A stretch of 39,802 nt of DNA from Desulfotruncus arcticus DSM 17038. GTDB taxonomy: Bacteria > Bacillota > Desulfotomaculia > Desulfotomaculales > Desulfallaceae. The stretch covers positions 1 through 39,802 of the forward strand of contig NZ_FOOX01000026.1 of the NCBI RefSeq assembly GCF_900113335.1, read 5' to 3'. Every line of letters starts with the position of its first letter. The first letter of the stretch is position 1. A model generated the notes under the pieces. That model worked only from the letters and a program-made list of their open reading frames with translations, ran no database searches and was not told the DNA's origin. Shown piece by piece: positions 7,690 to 16,600 of the stretch. Made by a program: the position numbers and the translations under genes.

Positions 7690-10224
7690 CTAATCCATAA
7701 CGCCCCTGTAATAATGTCCTCTGGTATATCCGGGTCCCCGGGCGGTAAGTTCCTGCACCATCGCGCCAAGGTCGGGCAATTCTTCTCCCTTTTGGCGCAG
7801 GGAATTCAACACTCTCCGGTACGCCCCGGCAGTCCTGGCAATGTATTGCTCATCCTCGCGGCGCGCCTCCACCCTGAGCACCGCCGGGCCGGTTTCAACC
7901 AGGTAAGGCAGAGTATCTAATAAACATAATTCACGAGAATTATAAATGTGCATGATACAATTGGCATCAGTTTCCACGGGGAAGATCACCCCTTTGCGGT
8001 CACGCAGCGCAAAAGCCGTGCCGCGGCACGGGGCATTGCAACTTTTACCGGCTCCCTTGCCGCCCAGCAGGCTGCCGATGGCACAGTAGCGGGAAACCAT
8101 CAGCGGCAACCTTCCCTGGACAACCAGTTCCGTCTCAACGGATACTCGCGGGATCAGGCCGGCAATTTGCTGGCCGGTCAGTTCAGGAGATAGCGTTACC
8201 CTGAAAACTCCCTTATCCTGCAATAATTTTGCGCTCTGGCTGTTAAATACATTTAGATAAAAATCAGTAATCAAAGGAACATCATAGGTATCCTGAAGTT
8301 TATGCAGTAATCCGTACGAAGAAATCACAACGCCATCCGGCTTTAAGCTCATGGCCTGATCAAAATTTACTAAAAACCTTTCCAACTCGCGATCATGTAA
8401 AATCCGCGGAGTTGCAAGATAAAACCCAATACTTTTTGCCCGACAATATTCCCTGGCCTTACGAAGCTGTTCCAGGTCATTATTACCCTGCCGCCGGTAC
8501 ACATCCCCACCGTAATAAATTAAATCCGCACCGTTTTGCACAGCTGCCCTGGTTTCCTCAAAGCCGTTGACCGCCAGGGCCAGAAGCGGCATCCCGAGTG
8601 TTTTATTTAAAACCGGGCCATTATAAGCCTGGTCCAGCCTTTGTTCCACCGTTTCCAGGCTGACAGGCCGGTTGCCGCGCAGGCGCACCCTTTCCTCCAA
8701 AATACTTTCCACGATCCCGCGGCGTGCTTCATTGATTTCACTAACAGGCACCATTACCCCGGGTTCAATATCGCATTCTAATTTTCCCAATACGAAAGGA
8801 GTGTTGCCAAGCCTGTTTAGCTGGTTCGCCAGGAAATCAGAAGTTAGCTGTTTTTTGATAGCCGCCTCCGCCCTGACCGCTGTTTCAGCCTCAGCTGCAA
8901 CGCCTTCAGGATCGCGGGCCTGGATGTACATTGGCTCGCCAAGGCTGGCCTTTATTTTAAAATCAAGTGGAATGCTGATGTTTTCTCTGCTTGAGGAATA
9001 AGTCCGCACCGCTTTTTCCATTAGCTGTGCATCACTGGTTTTAAAGACCCTGTCGCCGGGATAAATGCGGCCGTCCAGCCTTACTGACACCGCAGTTCCA
9101 GGTCCGGCGGAGGTGATTTTTTTATTTTGCAGGAACATTTCTGTTACTTCAGTTCCAACACGGCCGCCCCGGGTAACCCACACCTCTATCCCGTCACCCA
9201 GTGCCAGCGACGCGTCCAGCTCAATTAAAGCCAGTTTCTTTTCTCTGTCGTACCTGCTGATGCGTCCCAGCTTCACGCCCCTGTTGTTGGGGCGCTTATA
9301 GCTCATCATTTTAGCCCCCGGCACCCCAAAAAAATAACCGGTTGTAAAGTCCCTGTTGAATATTTGTTTCAGTTCCCCCGCCTCAGCCGGATCAACGTAA
9401 AACTTGCCGCCTTCAAGAGCTCTGTCTATTAAATAGCGATAAACTCTGATAACCGTTGCCACGTACTCCGGGCGCCGCATCCTGCCTTCAATTTTAAAAG
9501 AATCTATTCCCGCACCAATAAGCTCGGGGATATTAGCGCTCATATTCAAATCACGAGGACTGAGCAAATATTCACCGGTTTTCGCCGGGTCAGCCAATTC
9601 ACGCCCGCGATTGTCCACCAGCCGGTATTCCAAGCGGCAGGGCTGGGCGCAGCGTCCTCTGTTCCCGCTGCGGCCGCCGATCATGCTGGACATGAGACAC
9701 TGCCCGGAATAGCAAACACAAAGTGCGCCATGAATGAATGTTTCCAGTTGGATGCCTGTGTGCTCTTTAATTTCGCGTACTTCAGCAAGGCTCAGTTCAC
9801 GGGCCAGAACAATTCTTTTTAGTCCGGCTTCTTTTAGAAACTGGATACCGGGTGTATTGTGAGCTGTCATTTGCGTACTGGCATGCAGCTCAAGCTCTGG
9901 GATTACCTGTTGGGCCAGCTTTACCAGGCCGAGGTCCTGTACAATGGCGGCGTCGGCACCGGTGTTATAGATAAAATGCAGAAAACGCACAGCCTCTGAC
10001 AATTCGGTATCGGCCAGCAAAATATTCACCGTAACATAAATTTTAACCCCACGTGCGTGGGCATATTGAATTGCTTCAATCAGATCTCGCTCATTAAAAT
10101 TGTCTGCGCTGCGGCGGGCGTTAAACTGCCGCCCCCCCAAATATACTGCGTCCGCCCCGTTTTGTACGGCGGCCACCAGGGCTTCACGGCTGCCCGCAGG
10201 CGCTAGCAATTCCGGTTTGCTCAT
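7690..10224 (-). CDS. U32-family protein with DUF3656 (RlhA/TrhP-like RNA hydroxylase)
   Basis: Large U32 'peptidase' family member of 844 residues. The N-terminal half begins KPELLAPAGSREALVAAVQ, the hallmark of the family, and includes the cysteine-rich block CVCYSGQCLMSS and GRCAQPC, likely ligands for an Fe-S cluster. The second half carries the DUF3656 region and a second U32-like repeat (LLALAVNGFEETRAAVQNGA) with another cysteine patch (KSCNAPC). Characterised relatives RlhA and TrhP hydroxylate C2501 of 23S rRNA and U34 of tRNA, using prephenate-dependent chemistry. An RNA-modifying role is therefore more likely than proteolysis, but the substrate here is unknown. It sits 30 bp after the NIF3-like gene and 10 bp before mutS2. 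Confidence 0.87.
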   Translation of the reverse strand: MSKPELLAPAGSREALVAAVQNGADAVYLGGRQFNARRSADNFNERDLIEAIQYAHARGVKIYVTVNILLADTELSEAVRFLHFIYNTGADAAIVQDLGLVKLAQQVIPELELHASTQMTAHNTPGIQFLKEAGLKRIVLARELSLAEVREIKEHTGIQLETFIHGALCVCYSGQCLMSSMIGGRSGNRGRCAQPCRLEYRLVDNRGRELADPAKTGEYLLSPRDLNMSANIPELIGAGIDSFKIEGRMRRPEYVATVIRVYRYLIDRALEGGKFYVDPAEAGELKQIFNRDFTTGYFFGVPGAKMMSYKRPNNRGVKLGRISRYDREKKLALIELDASLALGDGIEVWVTRGGRVGTEVTEMFLQNKKITSAGPGTAVSVRLDGRIYPGDRVFKTSDAQLMEKAVRTYSSSRENISIPLDFKIKASLGEPMYIQARDPEGVAAEAETAVRAEAAIKKQLTSDFLANQLNRLGNTPFVLGKLECDIEPGVMVPVSEINEARRGIVESILEERVRLRGNRPVSLETVEQRLDQAYNGPVLNKTLGMPLLALAVNGFEETRAAVQNGADLIYYGGDVYRRQGNNDLEQLRKAREYCRAKSIGFYLATPRILHDRELERFLVNFDQAMSLKPDGVVISSYGLLHKLQDTYDVPLITDFYLNVFNSQSAKLLQDKGVFRVTLSPELTGQQIAGLIPRVSVETELVVQGRLPLMVSRYCAIGSLLGGKGAGKSCNAPCRGTAFALRDRKGVIFPVETDANCIMHIYNSRELCLLDTLPYLVETGPAVLRVEARREDEQYIARTAGAYRRVLNSLRQKGEELPDLGAMVQELTARGPGYTRGHYYRGVMD

Positions 10225-10254
10225 TTAATTTCCCCGTTTCATTGAACCCGTTTC

Positions 10255-11211
10255 TTAGCTTCTTTTATTCCTGATGAGACCTGAACAGGTTATAATTTCC
10301 GGGCCCTTGTTTTCCAAACCGTCCAGCAGCAGGTTCATGCCAATGGAGTCACTGGCCATATGTCCGGCAATAATCACATTGACATGATTCTTTTCGGCTT
10401 CCTTGCGGTGTTTTTCCCCAATATGCATCACCAGCAGGGTACCGACCCCGGCCTGCGAAAGCTTGGCATAAGCATCCTCCGAGCCACCGGTGCCACCGGT
10501 CATATCAACCAGAATTTTACCGGCACGCCTTTCCTTATTCCCCACCACAATTGTTGGACCGGCACCGTGTTTATCTGCTTCAGCATATTCCGGTATGGTC
10601 TTCAGCAGCTTAATGATATCGCTTAAGGTAACCGGCTTTTCTTTATCCATTAATTCCTGGAGGAAAGTCGTCACCTGGTTATCCGCCACGGTATGAGTGC
10701 ACATAATCGGCAAGCCTAAAACCCTTGCCGCGTCAACAGCCCGGTTATGGTTAAGCGGCATTAATCCCCTTTTGACCTCGCTGATACGGGAAACCATGAT
10801 TCCCTCGGCCACATTGATGGGCACGCCGAAATCCGCCAGAATATCTTCCTGCAGGTGCATAACATCGTGGAGTCCGGCCAAAGCCTTTCCTTCCGGGTGA
10901 TGGGACATAATTAAATCAATCTTTTTGCCCTTCTCACCCAGCCGGTCCGCCAGCAGTACCTCTCCCACTTCCATGTCGATGCCAACCAACACACTTTTAA
11001 CCTCGGTTTCGGGATCACCGTAAAGCACCCTGGTATCGCTGTATGGATTGGTCAGCCTGTCGGTATCATATGATTTCTTGTCTTCTTCCTTCATTTCCTC
11101 ATAACGTTTCTTTTCCCTGGCCAGTTGCGCCTTCACAACGTCGATCCCTCTGGGGTCTTTTTCCATCCCCCTGGCAACTACATATTCATAAATCTCTTTA
11201 ATTTTCATCAT
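10255..11211 (-). CDS. NIF3-like (DUF34) putative metal-binding protein
   Basis: A 318-residue protein resembling the long, divergent NIF3-like proteins annotated in Peptococcaceae as NGG1p-interacting factor NIF3. The putative metal ligands are visible as MSHHPEGKAL (two adjacent His) and VIIAGHMASDSIGMN near the C-terminus. The central part has DMTGGTGGSEDAY. The first 60 residues are a charged helix rich in Lys and Glu that is not part of the core fold. DUF34 proteins bind a di-metal centre; their physiological reaction is unsettled. The start at 11211 is chosen because GGGAG lies five bases upstream. A second ATG follows directly and a GTG lies six bases upstream. It is 41 bp after the glycosylase gene, in the same direction. 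Confidence 0.75.
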   Translation of the reverse strand: MMKIKEIYEYVVARGMEKDPRGIDVVKAQLAREKKRYEEMKEEDKKSYDTDRLTNPYSDTRVLYGDPETEVKSVLVGIDMEVGEVLLADRLGEKGKKIDLIMSHHPEGKALAGLHDVMHLQEDILADFGVPINVAEGIMVSRISEVKRGLMPLNHNRAVDAARVLGLPIMCTHTVADNQVTTFLQELMDKEKPVTLSDIIKLLKTIPEYAEADKHGAGPTIVVGNKERRAGKILVDMTGGTGGSEDAYAKLSQAGVGTLLVMHIGEKHRKEAEKNHVNVIIAGHMASDSIGMNLLLDGLENKGPEIITCSGLIRNKRS

Positions 11212-11252
11212 AGCCACTCCCTTTTTAAAATAATGTTAATAACATATATTTG

Positions 11253-11843
11253 TTATTTCCTGGATACATACCTGCTGTCTTGCAAATAAAAACGCAGGAG
11301 CAAATCAGTTCCTTCACGAATACCTATTCTGGTGGTAGTAATAATGGCCGAGCCCGCATCACCGGCGCAAAGATATAAATCTCCGGTGGTCAGGTCTGTA
11401 CAATTTTGTTCAATACCAATCCCCATGGCCTGGGTAAGTTTTGCAGGTCCGGAGCAAAGATCCTTTAAACGTTCCCTGCCCCGCCGCTGCTGCATCAAAC
11501 CTGTGTTATAGACGGGTTCCAGCGCCCTGATCAGCACGGCCTCCCCCACACCCTCAGCCTGGGATACCACGTTAAAACAATAATGCATGCCGTAAGTAAA
11601 ATATACATAGGCATAGCCCGGCGGCCCGAACATTACTTTGTTCCTTGGGGTCATACTGCGGGCAGCGTGGCAGGCAGGGTCACCCTGCAAATACGCCTCG
11701 GTTTCTACAATCCTGCCCGCAGTGGCTCCTGCGGGGGTACGGTGTACTAAAAAACAGCCCAATAGGTCTTTGGATACCGTTACGGTGTCACGAGCGTAAA
11801 ATTCCCCGGGCAGGGGGTGGCAGTTTATTTTAAAATCCTTCAT
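11253..11843 (-). CDS. 3-methyladenine DNA glycosylase (AAG/MPG family)
   Basis: Monofunctional base-excision repair glycosylase removing alkylated and deaminated purines. The 196-residue protein matches the AAG fold family along its length: LPGEFYARDTVTVSKDLLGC at the N-terminus, RIVETEAYLQGDPACHA with the catalytic Glu, and MFGPPGYAYVYFTYGMHYC with the tyrosines that intercalate at the lesion. LIRALEPV and CSGPAKLTQAMGI are further family blocks. Its ATG overlaps the stop of polX by four bases (ATGA), so the two are translationally coupled, which fits a shared repair role. Confidence 0.95.
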   Translation of the reverse strand: MKDFKINCHPLPGEFYARDTVTVSKDLLGCFLVHRTPAGATAGRIVETEAYLQGDPACHAARSMTPRNKVMFGPPGYAYVYFTYGMHYCFNVVSQAEGVGEAVLIRALEPVYNTGLMQQRRGRERLKDLCSGPAKLTQAMGIGIEQNCTDLTTGDLYLCAGDAGSAIITTTRIGIREGTDLLLRFYLQDSRYVSRK

Positions 11844-13582
11844 CTTTGCAGCACCCGCACCAAATCATCAAATTCATATGTATTTATAACGTGCCCGGGC
11901 TCCAGCCAGGCCCGGCGCGCCACCGAGATGCCAAATTCCATCTCTTCAAGCCTGCGCAAGTCATGGGCGTCAGTATTTATGGCTATAAGCACTCCGCTCT
12001 CCCTGGCCAGCCGGACATAAAATTCATCCAGATCCAGGCGGTCGGGAGAAGCGTTGATCTCCAGTATCTTTTTATGCCTGGCGGCAGCCTCAATTATCGC
12101 TTCAACATCTACGGCATAGGGCTCTCGGTGTCCCAGTAGGCGTCCGGTGGGATGGCCGATAATATCAACATGTTCATTTTCAATGGCGGCAAGCATCCTT
12201 CTGGTAATGGTGGCACGGTCCTGCTTAAAGCCGGTGTGGACAGAAGCAACTACTACATCTATCCCGGCCAATATTTCATCAGGGCAGTCAAGCCTGCCGT
12301 CAGTAAGAATATCAACCTCTATCCCGGTAAAAAGTTGAAAATCCTCCCACTGTCGGTTTAATTGGCGGATGGTTTCATGCTGCATTAACAGTTTCTCCCG
12401 GGAAAGGCCTCTGGCCACTTTTAGCGAAGTCGAGTGATCGGTTATCGCCATGTAGCGGTAACCTTTTTCCCGTGCCCGCTGCGCCATTTCTTCGATGCTG
12501 TTCATCCCGTCGCTCCAGTTAGTATGAACATGCAAATCGCCGCGGATATCTCCCGCGTTTAACAACCGGGGTAAAGTACCGTTACCGGCAGCGCTTAATT
12601 CACCTTCATTTTCCCTTAATTCCGGTGGTACATACTGCAATTCCAACAGCCTGTAAATTTCCTCTTCACTATGCACCGCAGCCGCGTCGCCGCCGCTGCG
12701 CGGGTACAGGCCGCATTTGTTTAAGCGCCAGCCCCGCTTCCAGGCCATTACCTGCAGCCTCCGGTAATGTGCGGGACTGCCCGTGCTCCAAAGTAAAGCA
12801 TACCAGTATTCACTTTCAGGGACAATATAAATTTCAACCGGCACTCCCCAGCGGCTGGCCAGTTGAAACCGGTCCTCTTCCCGCCAAACCACATCCCCAA
12901 GATCCGGGTGCAAAGCGAATGGTTCTTGAACATCCTGCATATCAGCCGCAACTACCAGGAGATCAATACGGTCTACCATCGGCGCCCAGCGCCTGATGGC
13001 TCCGGTTACTTCCACCCGCCGGTCAACGCCCATCTGTTTCAGGTACCTGCTGAAACCGGCGGCCAGTTCTCGTGCCGCCCCCAGTGGCAGCTGATTGGGT
13101 TTCCTTTTTAGCCTGCCGATACCGCGAATTATTTCCTGCTCCGTTCTGGAACCCATCCCCGGAAGTTCCCGGATCTTCTTGGCACGGGCTGCTTCCTCCA
13201 GCTCAGCAATTGAGGATATTCCCAACCTTTCATGCAACAGCCCAATTTTCTTGGGCCCCAAACCGGGCAGAGACATTAATTCCAGAAGGCCCGCCGGAAC
13301 CTCGCGCTTCAACCTTTCGTGCAGCTGGCACTGCCCGCTAGTTAACAATTCGCCAATCTTGGCCATGATATTTTTACCCACACCGGGCACTTCAATTAAT
13401 TTTCCGCTGTTATATAAATCTGCCGCGGACTCTTCCAAACCCGCTATAGCCCTGGCAGCTTTACGATAGGCCCGGATTTTAAAAAAATCGTCACCTTTGA
13501 ATTCCAGCAGGTCTGCAATCTGATAAAAAACCCAGGCAATTTCCATGTTACGCACAGCCAAACGCCCCGTTTCAATTCTCAT
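11840..13582 (-). CDS. polX: PolX-like protein: degenerate family X polymerase plus PHP domain
   Basis: Same architecture as bacterial PolX: helix-hairpin-helix motifs (VPGVGKNIMAKI, LPGLGPKKIGLL), a nucleotidyltransferase palm, then a C-terminal PHP phosphoesterase. The PHP motifs look complete: DLHVHTNWSDG, AITDHS, GIEVDIL, VVASVHTGF, IGHPTGRLLG, INTDAHD. The palm is unusual. B. subtilis PolX has KDLDYII and VDFRLV carrying three catalytic aspartates. This protein has VDRIDLLV and VEIYIV, so the first Asp is Arg205, the second is kept (Asp207) and the third is Glu250. The preceding GS motif is GA. Polymerase activity is therefore doubtful while 3'-5' exonuclease or phosphatase activity may remain. 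The start at 13582 is favoured by GGGG nine bases upstream; an in-frame TTG at 13597 is the alternative. It begins just after the zapA terminator, so it may have its own promoter. Confidence 0.92.
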   Translation of the reverse strand: MRIETGRLAVRNMEIAWVFYQIADLLEFKGDDFFKIRAYRKAARAIAGLEESAADLYNSGKLIEVPGVGKNIMAKIGELLTSGQCQLHERLKREVPAGLLELMSLPGLGPKKIGLLHERLGISSIAELEEAARAKKIRELPGMGSRTEQEIIRGIGRLKRKPNQLPLGAARELAAGFSRYLKQMGVDRRVEVTGAIRRWAPMVDRIDLLVVAADMQDVQEPFALHPDLGDVVWREEDRFQLASRWGVPVEIYIVPESEYWYALLWSTGSPAHYRRLQVMAWKRGWRLNKCGLYPRSGGDAAAVHSEEEIYRLLELQYVPPELRENEGELSAAGNGTLPRLLNAGDIRGDLHVHTNWSDGMNSIEEMAQRAREKGYRYMAITDHSTSLKVARGLSREKLLMQHETIRQLNRQWEDFQLFTGIEVDILTDGRLDCPDEILAGIDVVVASVHTGFKQDRATITRRMLAAIENEHVDIIGHPTGRLLGHREPYAVDVEAIIEAAARHKKILEINASPDRLDLDEFYVRLARESGVLIAINTDAHDLRRLEEMEFGISVARRAWLEPGHVINTYEFDDLVRVLQR

Positions 13583-13604
13583 GATAATGTACCCCAAAAA
13601 ATAA

Positions 13605-13634
13605 TAAAAAACTCATGAAGTCAACTCCATGAGT
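13605..13634 (-). terminator. Terminator after zapA
   Basis: Minus strand ACTCATGGAG, loop TTGA, CTTCATGAGT (ten pairs with one G-T), followed by TTTTTT and a further T-rich run. It ends about 20 bp before the polX start codon. Confidence 0.85.
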
Positions 13635-13642
13635 GTCAGGGG

Positions 13643-13930
13643 CTACTTTTTCCTTTTCTTTCTGTCCGGCTCTCGCTCCTGCTCCTGTTCCATCATACTT
13701 ACCAAGTTGCCGTACTCCTGTTTCAGTATATGGAGTTCTTCAGATATATTAAGAGCTACTAAAATTGCTGCCTTGTAAAGGGATAGCCTGGTATTCCTTT
13801 TCATGACCTGCTTTATCTTTTCGTCAACATCCAGGGACATTTTAATCATAGTTTCCGGTGAGGCATCACCCACTAGCGTGTAACGCTCCCCATTAATTTC
13901 GACCTCAACCCTGTTTTGCCCGTCGGACAT
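13643..13930 (-). CDS. zapA: Cell division protein ZapA
   Basis: Small FtsZ-associated protein that bundles FtsZ filaments and promotes Z-ring assembly at midcell. The 95-residue product has the ZapA N-terminal strand pattern (RVEVEINGERYTLVGDASPE), then a helical domain with LSLYKAAILVALNISEELH, and a very basic tail rich in Arg, Lys and Glu. The ATG at 13930 is chosen because GGGGAGG lies eight bases upstream; the upstream extension to 13987 has no such site. The position between pheT and polX matches the B. subtilis order (pheS, pheT, zapA, polX). A strong terminator lies directly after it. Confidence 0.92.
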   Translation of the reverse strand: MSDGQNRVEVEINGERYTLVGDASPETMIKMSLDVDEKIKQVMKRNTRLSLYKAAILVALNISEELHILKQEYGNLVSMMEQEQEREPDRKKRKK

Positions 13931-14036
13931 TACCTGGCCCTCCCCTTTTTTAGGAACATTGGCAATGTATTCTACACATAACGCCATATTCCTTCAAAAT
14001 GAGGATTTTTTTATTTTATTTGATCACGGGGTGCGG

Positions 14037-14069
14037 GGTGGGACAAGGGGACAGGTACCGTGTCCCACC
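14037..14069. repeat. Imperfect palindrome GGTGGGACA...TGTCCCACC
   Basis: A nine-base arm GGTGGGACA (14037-14045) is repeated inverted as TGTCCCACC (14061-14069), around aggggacaggtaccg. The centre contains a second GGGACA and the palindrome GGTACC. The layered GGGACA repeats suggest a mobile or REP-like element. It lies between pheT and zapA (both minus) and does not look like a simple terminator, because no T-run follows. Confidence 0.5.
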
Positions 14070-14070
14070 T

Positions 14071-14116
14071 TCGAAGCAATCTCATATTGAGATTGCTTCG
14101 TACGCTCATAATGACC
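14071..14116. repeat. Perfect 13-bp hairpin repeat (copy 2 of attgc/gcaat family)
   Basis: CGAAGCAATCTCA (14072-14084), loop TAT, TGAGATTGCTTCG (14088-14100), then tacgctcataatgacc. The right half resembles the 687-722 element read in reverse (gagattgc ... caatgaca). It directly abuts the GGTGGGACA palindrome. Confidence 0.6.
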
Positions 14117-14140
14117 AAGACAAGGAACATTAGAAAATGT

Positions 14141-16564
14141 TTAACTGCGCAGGACGGCAGCAAACTTCCGCTCCAGCGCTCCGGTTATTTTTTCAATCTG
14201 CTTATTGACCTCATCATCCGTCAGGGTCCGGTCAGCCGCCTGGAATTTAAGTGCAAACGCCAGGCTTTGACGCCCATCTTCCACCTGTTTGCCCCGATAA
14301 ACATCAAACAATCGAACTTCCTGTAATAAAGCGGAAGCAGCACGGTAAATTATATTAGTAATATCGGCAGCAGGAATGTCATTGCGGACCACAACGGCTA
14401 GGTCGCGTTCCACCCCCGGAAATCTTGGCAGCGATTTATACCGGCGCGGGTTCCCTGCAACTCCGGCCAGTTGATCAAAATCAACTTCAAAAATGGTCAC
14501 CGGTCGACTTAAATCATAAGCCTCCTGTACATCAGGATGCAGATCGCCAATAATACCAATTTCAGTTTCGCCGCATATTACTGCGGCGGTTCTTCCGGGA
14601 TGTAATCCAGGCGCATTGGCAACAGGGACATAGGCAACATCTTTAACGCCCACCTGCCCCAATAACGCTTCAAGTACTCCTTTAAGGTAATAAAAATCCA
14701 TTGCAACCGTGCTGCTGTTCCATCCCCCGGGCGTAGAACCCGTCACAGCTGCGGCGAGCGTTGCAACTTCCAGCGGCAGCGTTTCGTTCTCCCTGGGGTG
14801 ATATACCCGCCCCAGCTCAAACACTGCAGCGTCCTTAACCTGGCGCTTGGCGTTGCGCTGCAGCACATCCAACAAGCCGGGATACAACAGCGTTCTCATT
14901 ACCGACTGATCTTCACTCATCGGGTTTTGCAGGGCCACCGTTTTCCTTAGCATGCTGTCTGGTTCCAAATCCAAAAGATCAAAAACCCGTGGATTTACAA
15001 AGGTGTAAGTAACCACCTCGGAAAAACCACCCCCGGAAAGGAAATTCCGTATATTTAAGGATAGTTCCTGACTGTAATTCCTGGCACCCGGGGTCATGGC
15101 CCCCACCGGCAGCGTGTTGGGTACGCGGTTTACACCGTATAATCTGGCTACTTCTTCAATCAAGTCAACTTCCAAACTTATATCGGGGCGGAAGCCCGGT
15201 ATAGTTACCAGTAATCCCTTTTCATCTTCCTTAACTTGAAACTGCAGCCTGGTTAGTAATTCAGCAATTTCCGGTTGAGGAATCTGCAGGTCCAAAATGT
15301 GATAAACCCTTTGCGGGCGCAATAAAATTGTTTTTTCAACCCAGGGCCGGGGATAGTTATCAACAACCAGGTCCGCAACTTCCGCTGCCCCCATATCCGC
15401 CAGCAGTCGCGCAGCTCTGTCCGCGGCCCGCCGGCAGTCTGTTAAGTCGATCCCCTTTTCAAACCGCGCTGATGACTCGGAACGTAATCCCAAATCGCGG
15501 GAAGTTCGCCTGATACTAACTGGATCAAAATAAGCTGATTCCAGCAGGATCGACTGGGTTTCCGACGTTACTTCCGATTCATACCCGCCCATTACGCCGG
15601 CCACAGCCACGGGCCCGTCTGGATCGGTTATAACCAACATATCGGAAGAAAGCTCCCTTTTACTTTTATCCAGTGTTAACATTGTTTCACGGTCCGCAGC
15701 CCTGCGCACGATAATATGACTTTCCTTTAGCTTGCTGTAATCAAAAGCATGCAGTGGCTGGCCCAGTTCCATCATCACATAATTGGTTACGTCCACCACG
15801 TTATTAATAGGACGGACACCCGCCGCCCTTAGCCTCTCCTGCATCCAGGCCGGGGATGCCTTAATTATAACGTTCTTAAGTAGCCGGGCCACATAGCGCC
15901 GGCATAGTACCGGGTCGTCAATATCAACCTTAACGCTGTCCCCGGCCGCGTCAGCAGTAGGATTAACCTCAGTTTCCGGCATGATTAAAGGTTTATTGAA
16001 AATTGCGGACACTTCCCGGGCAACCCCCACCATGCTCATGCAGTCGCCTCGGTTGGGCGTCAGCTCTAATTCCAAAATAACATCATCTAACCCGATTAAA
16101 GACTTGACATCAACTCCGAGAGGCGTATCCGCAGGCAGAATCATGATCCCGTGCGCCTGGTCTTCCGGCATGGTATCGGGATCAAGCCCCAACTCCTGCC
16201 CGGAGCACAGCATGCCCCTGGATTCTATCCCGCGCAGCTTGGACTTTTTAATTGTCAGCCCCCCGGTTAACCTGGCACCAACCACCGCCACGGGAATTAC
16301 ATGTCCTTCCCTGACGTTAGTGGCTCCGGTTACAATCTGCAGTTCTTCATCTCCACCGGTGGTGACCCGGCAAACCACAAGTTTATCAGCATTGGGATGC
16401 TTATCAATCTTAAGTATTTTCCCGGTATAAACATTGGAAATATCTTTTCCCAGCTCATGAATGGCCTCAACAGCAACTCCTGCCAATGTCAGGCGCTCGG
16501 CCAACTCCTGGGGTGGCACGTCTATTGGCACATATTCCTTTAACCATTTATATGAAACACGCAA
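14141..16564 (-). CDS. pheT: Phenylalanyl-tRNA synthetase beta subunit
   Basis: The 807-residue beta chain of the alpha2-beta2 phenylalanyl-tRNA synthetase. Domains in order: core start MRVSYKWLKEYVPI; an EMAP/Trbp-like tRNA-binding domain at about residues 40-150 (KIDKHPNADKLVVCRV); B3/B4 editing domain (about 210-390, with ARFEKGID); B5 domain; class II-like core; and the C-terminal ferredoxin-like anticodon-binding domain (RFPGVERDLAVVV). The start is TTG, supported by GTGAGGAGG about nine bases upstream. It lies 36 bp after pheS under one T-box leader. Confidence 0.97.
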   Translation of the reverse strand: MRVSYKWLKEYVPIDVPPQELAERLTLAGVAVEAIHELGKDISNVYTGKILKIDKHPNADKLVVCRVTTGGDEELQIVTGATNVREGHVIPVAVVGARLTGGLTIKKSKLRGIESRGMLCSGQELGLDPDTMPEDQAHGIMILPADTPLGVDVKSLIGLDDVILELELTPNRGDCMSMVGVAREVSAIFNKPLIMPETEVNPTADAAGDSVKVDIDDPVLCRRYVARLLKNVIIKASPAWMQERLRAAGVRPINNVVDVTNYVMMELGQPLHAFDYSKLKESHIIVRRAADRETMLTLDKSKRELSSDMLVITDPDGPVAVAGVMGGYESEVTSETQSILLESAYFDPVSIRRTSRDLGLRSESSARFEKGIDLTDCRRAADRAARLLADMGAAEVADLVVDNYPRPWVEKTILLRPQRVYHILDLQIPQPEIAELLTRLQFQVKEDEKGLLVTIPGFRPDISLEVDLIEEVARLYGVNRVPNTLPVGAMTPGARNYSQELSLNIRNFLSGGGFSEVVTYTFVNPRVFDLLDLEPDSMLRKTVALQNPMSEDQSVMRTLLYPGLLDVLQRNAKRQVKDAAVFELGRVYHPRENETLPLEVATLAAAVTGSTPGGWNSSTVAMDFYYLKGVLEALLGQVGVKDVAYVPVANAPGLHPGRTAAVICGETEIGIIGDLHPDVQEAYDLSRPVTIFEVDFDQLAGVAGNPRRYKSLPRFPGVERDLAVVVRNDIPAADITNIIYRAASALLQEVRLFDVYRGKQVEDGRQSLAFALKFQAADRTLTDDEVNKQIEKITGALERKFAAVLRS

Positions 16565-16600
16565 AATTTTTACCTCCTCACGCTGCTTTTAAGCTAATTT

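Noticed and set aside
7680..7769. N-terminal extension of mutS2
   Set aside because: It overlaps the U32 gene and has no homology to MutS2; the start at 7679 has a good ribosome binding site.
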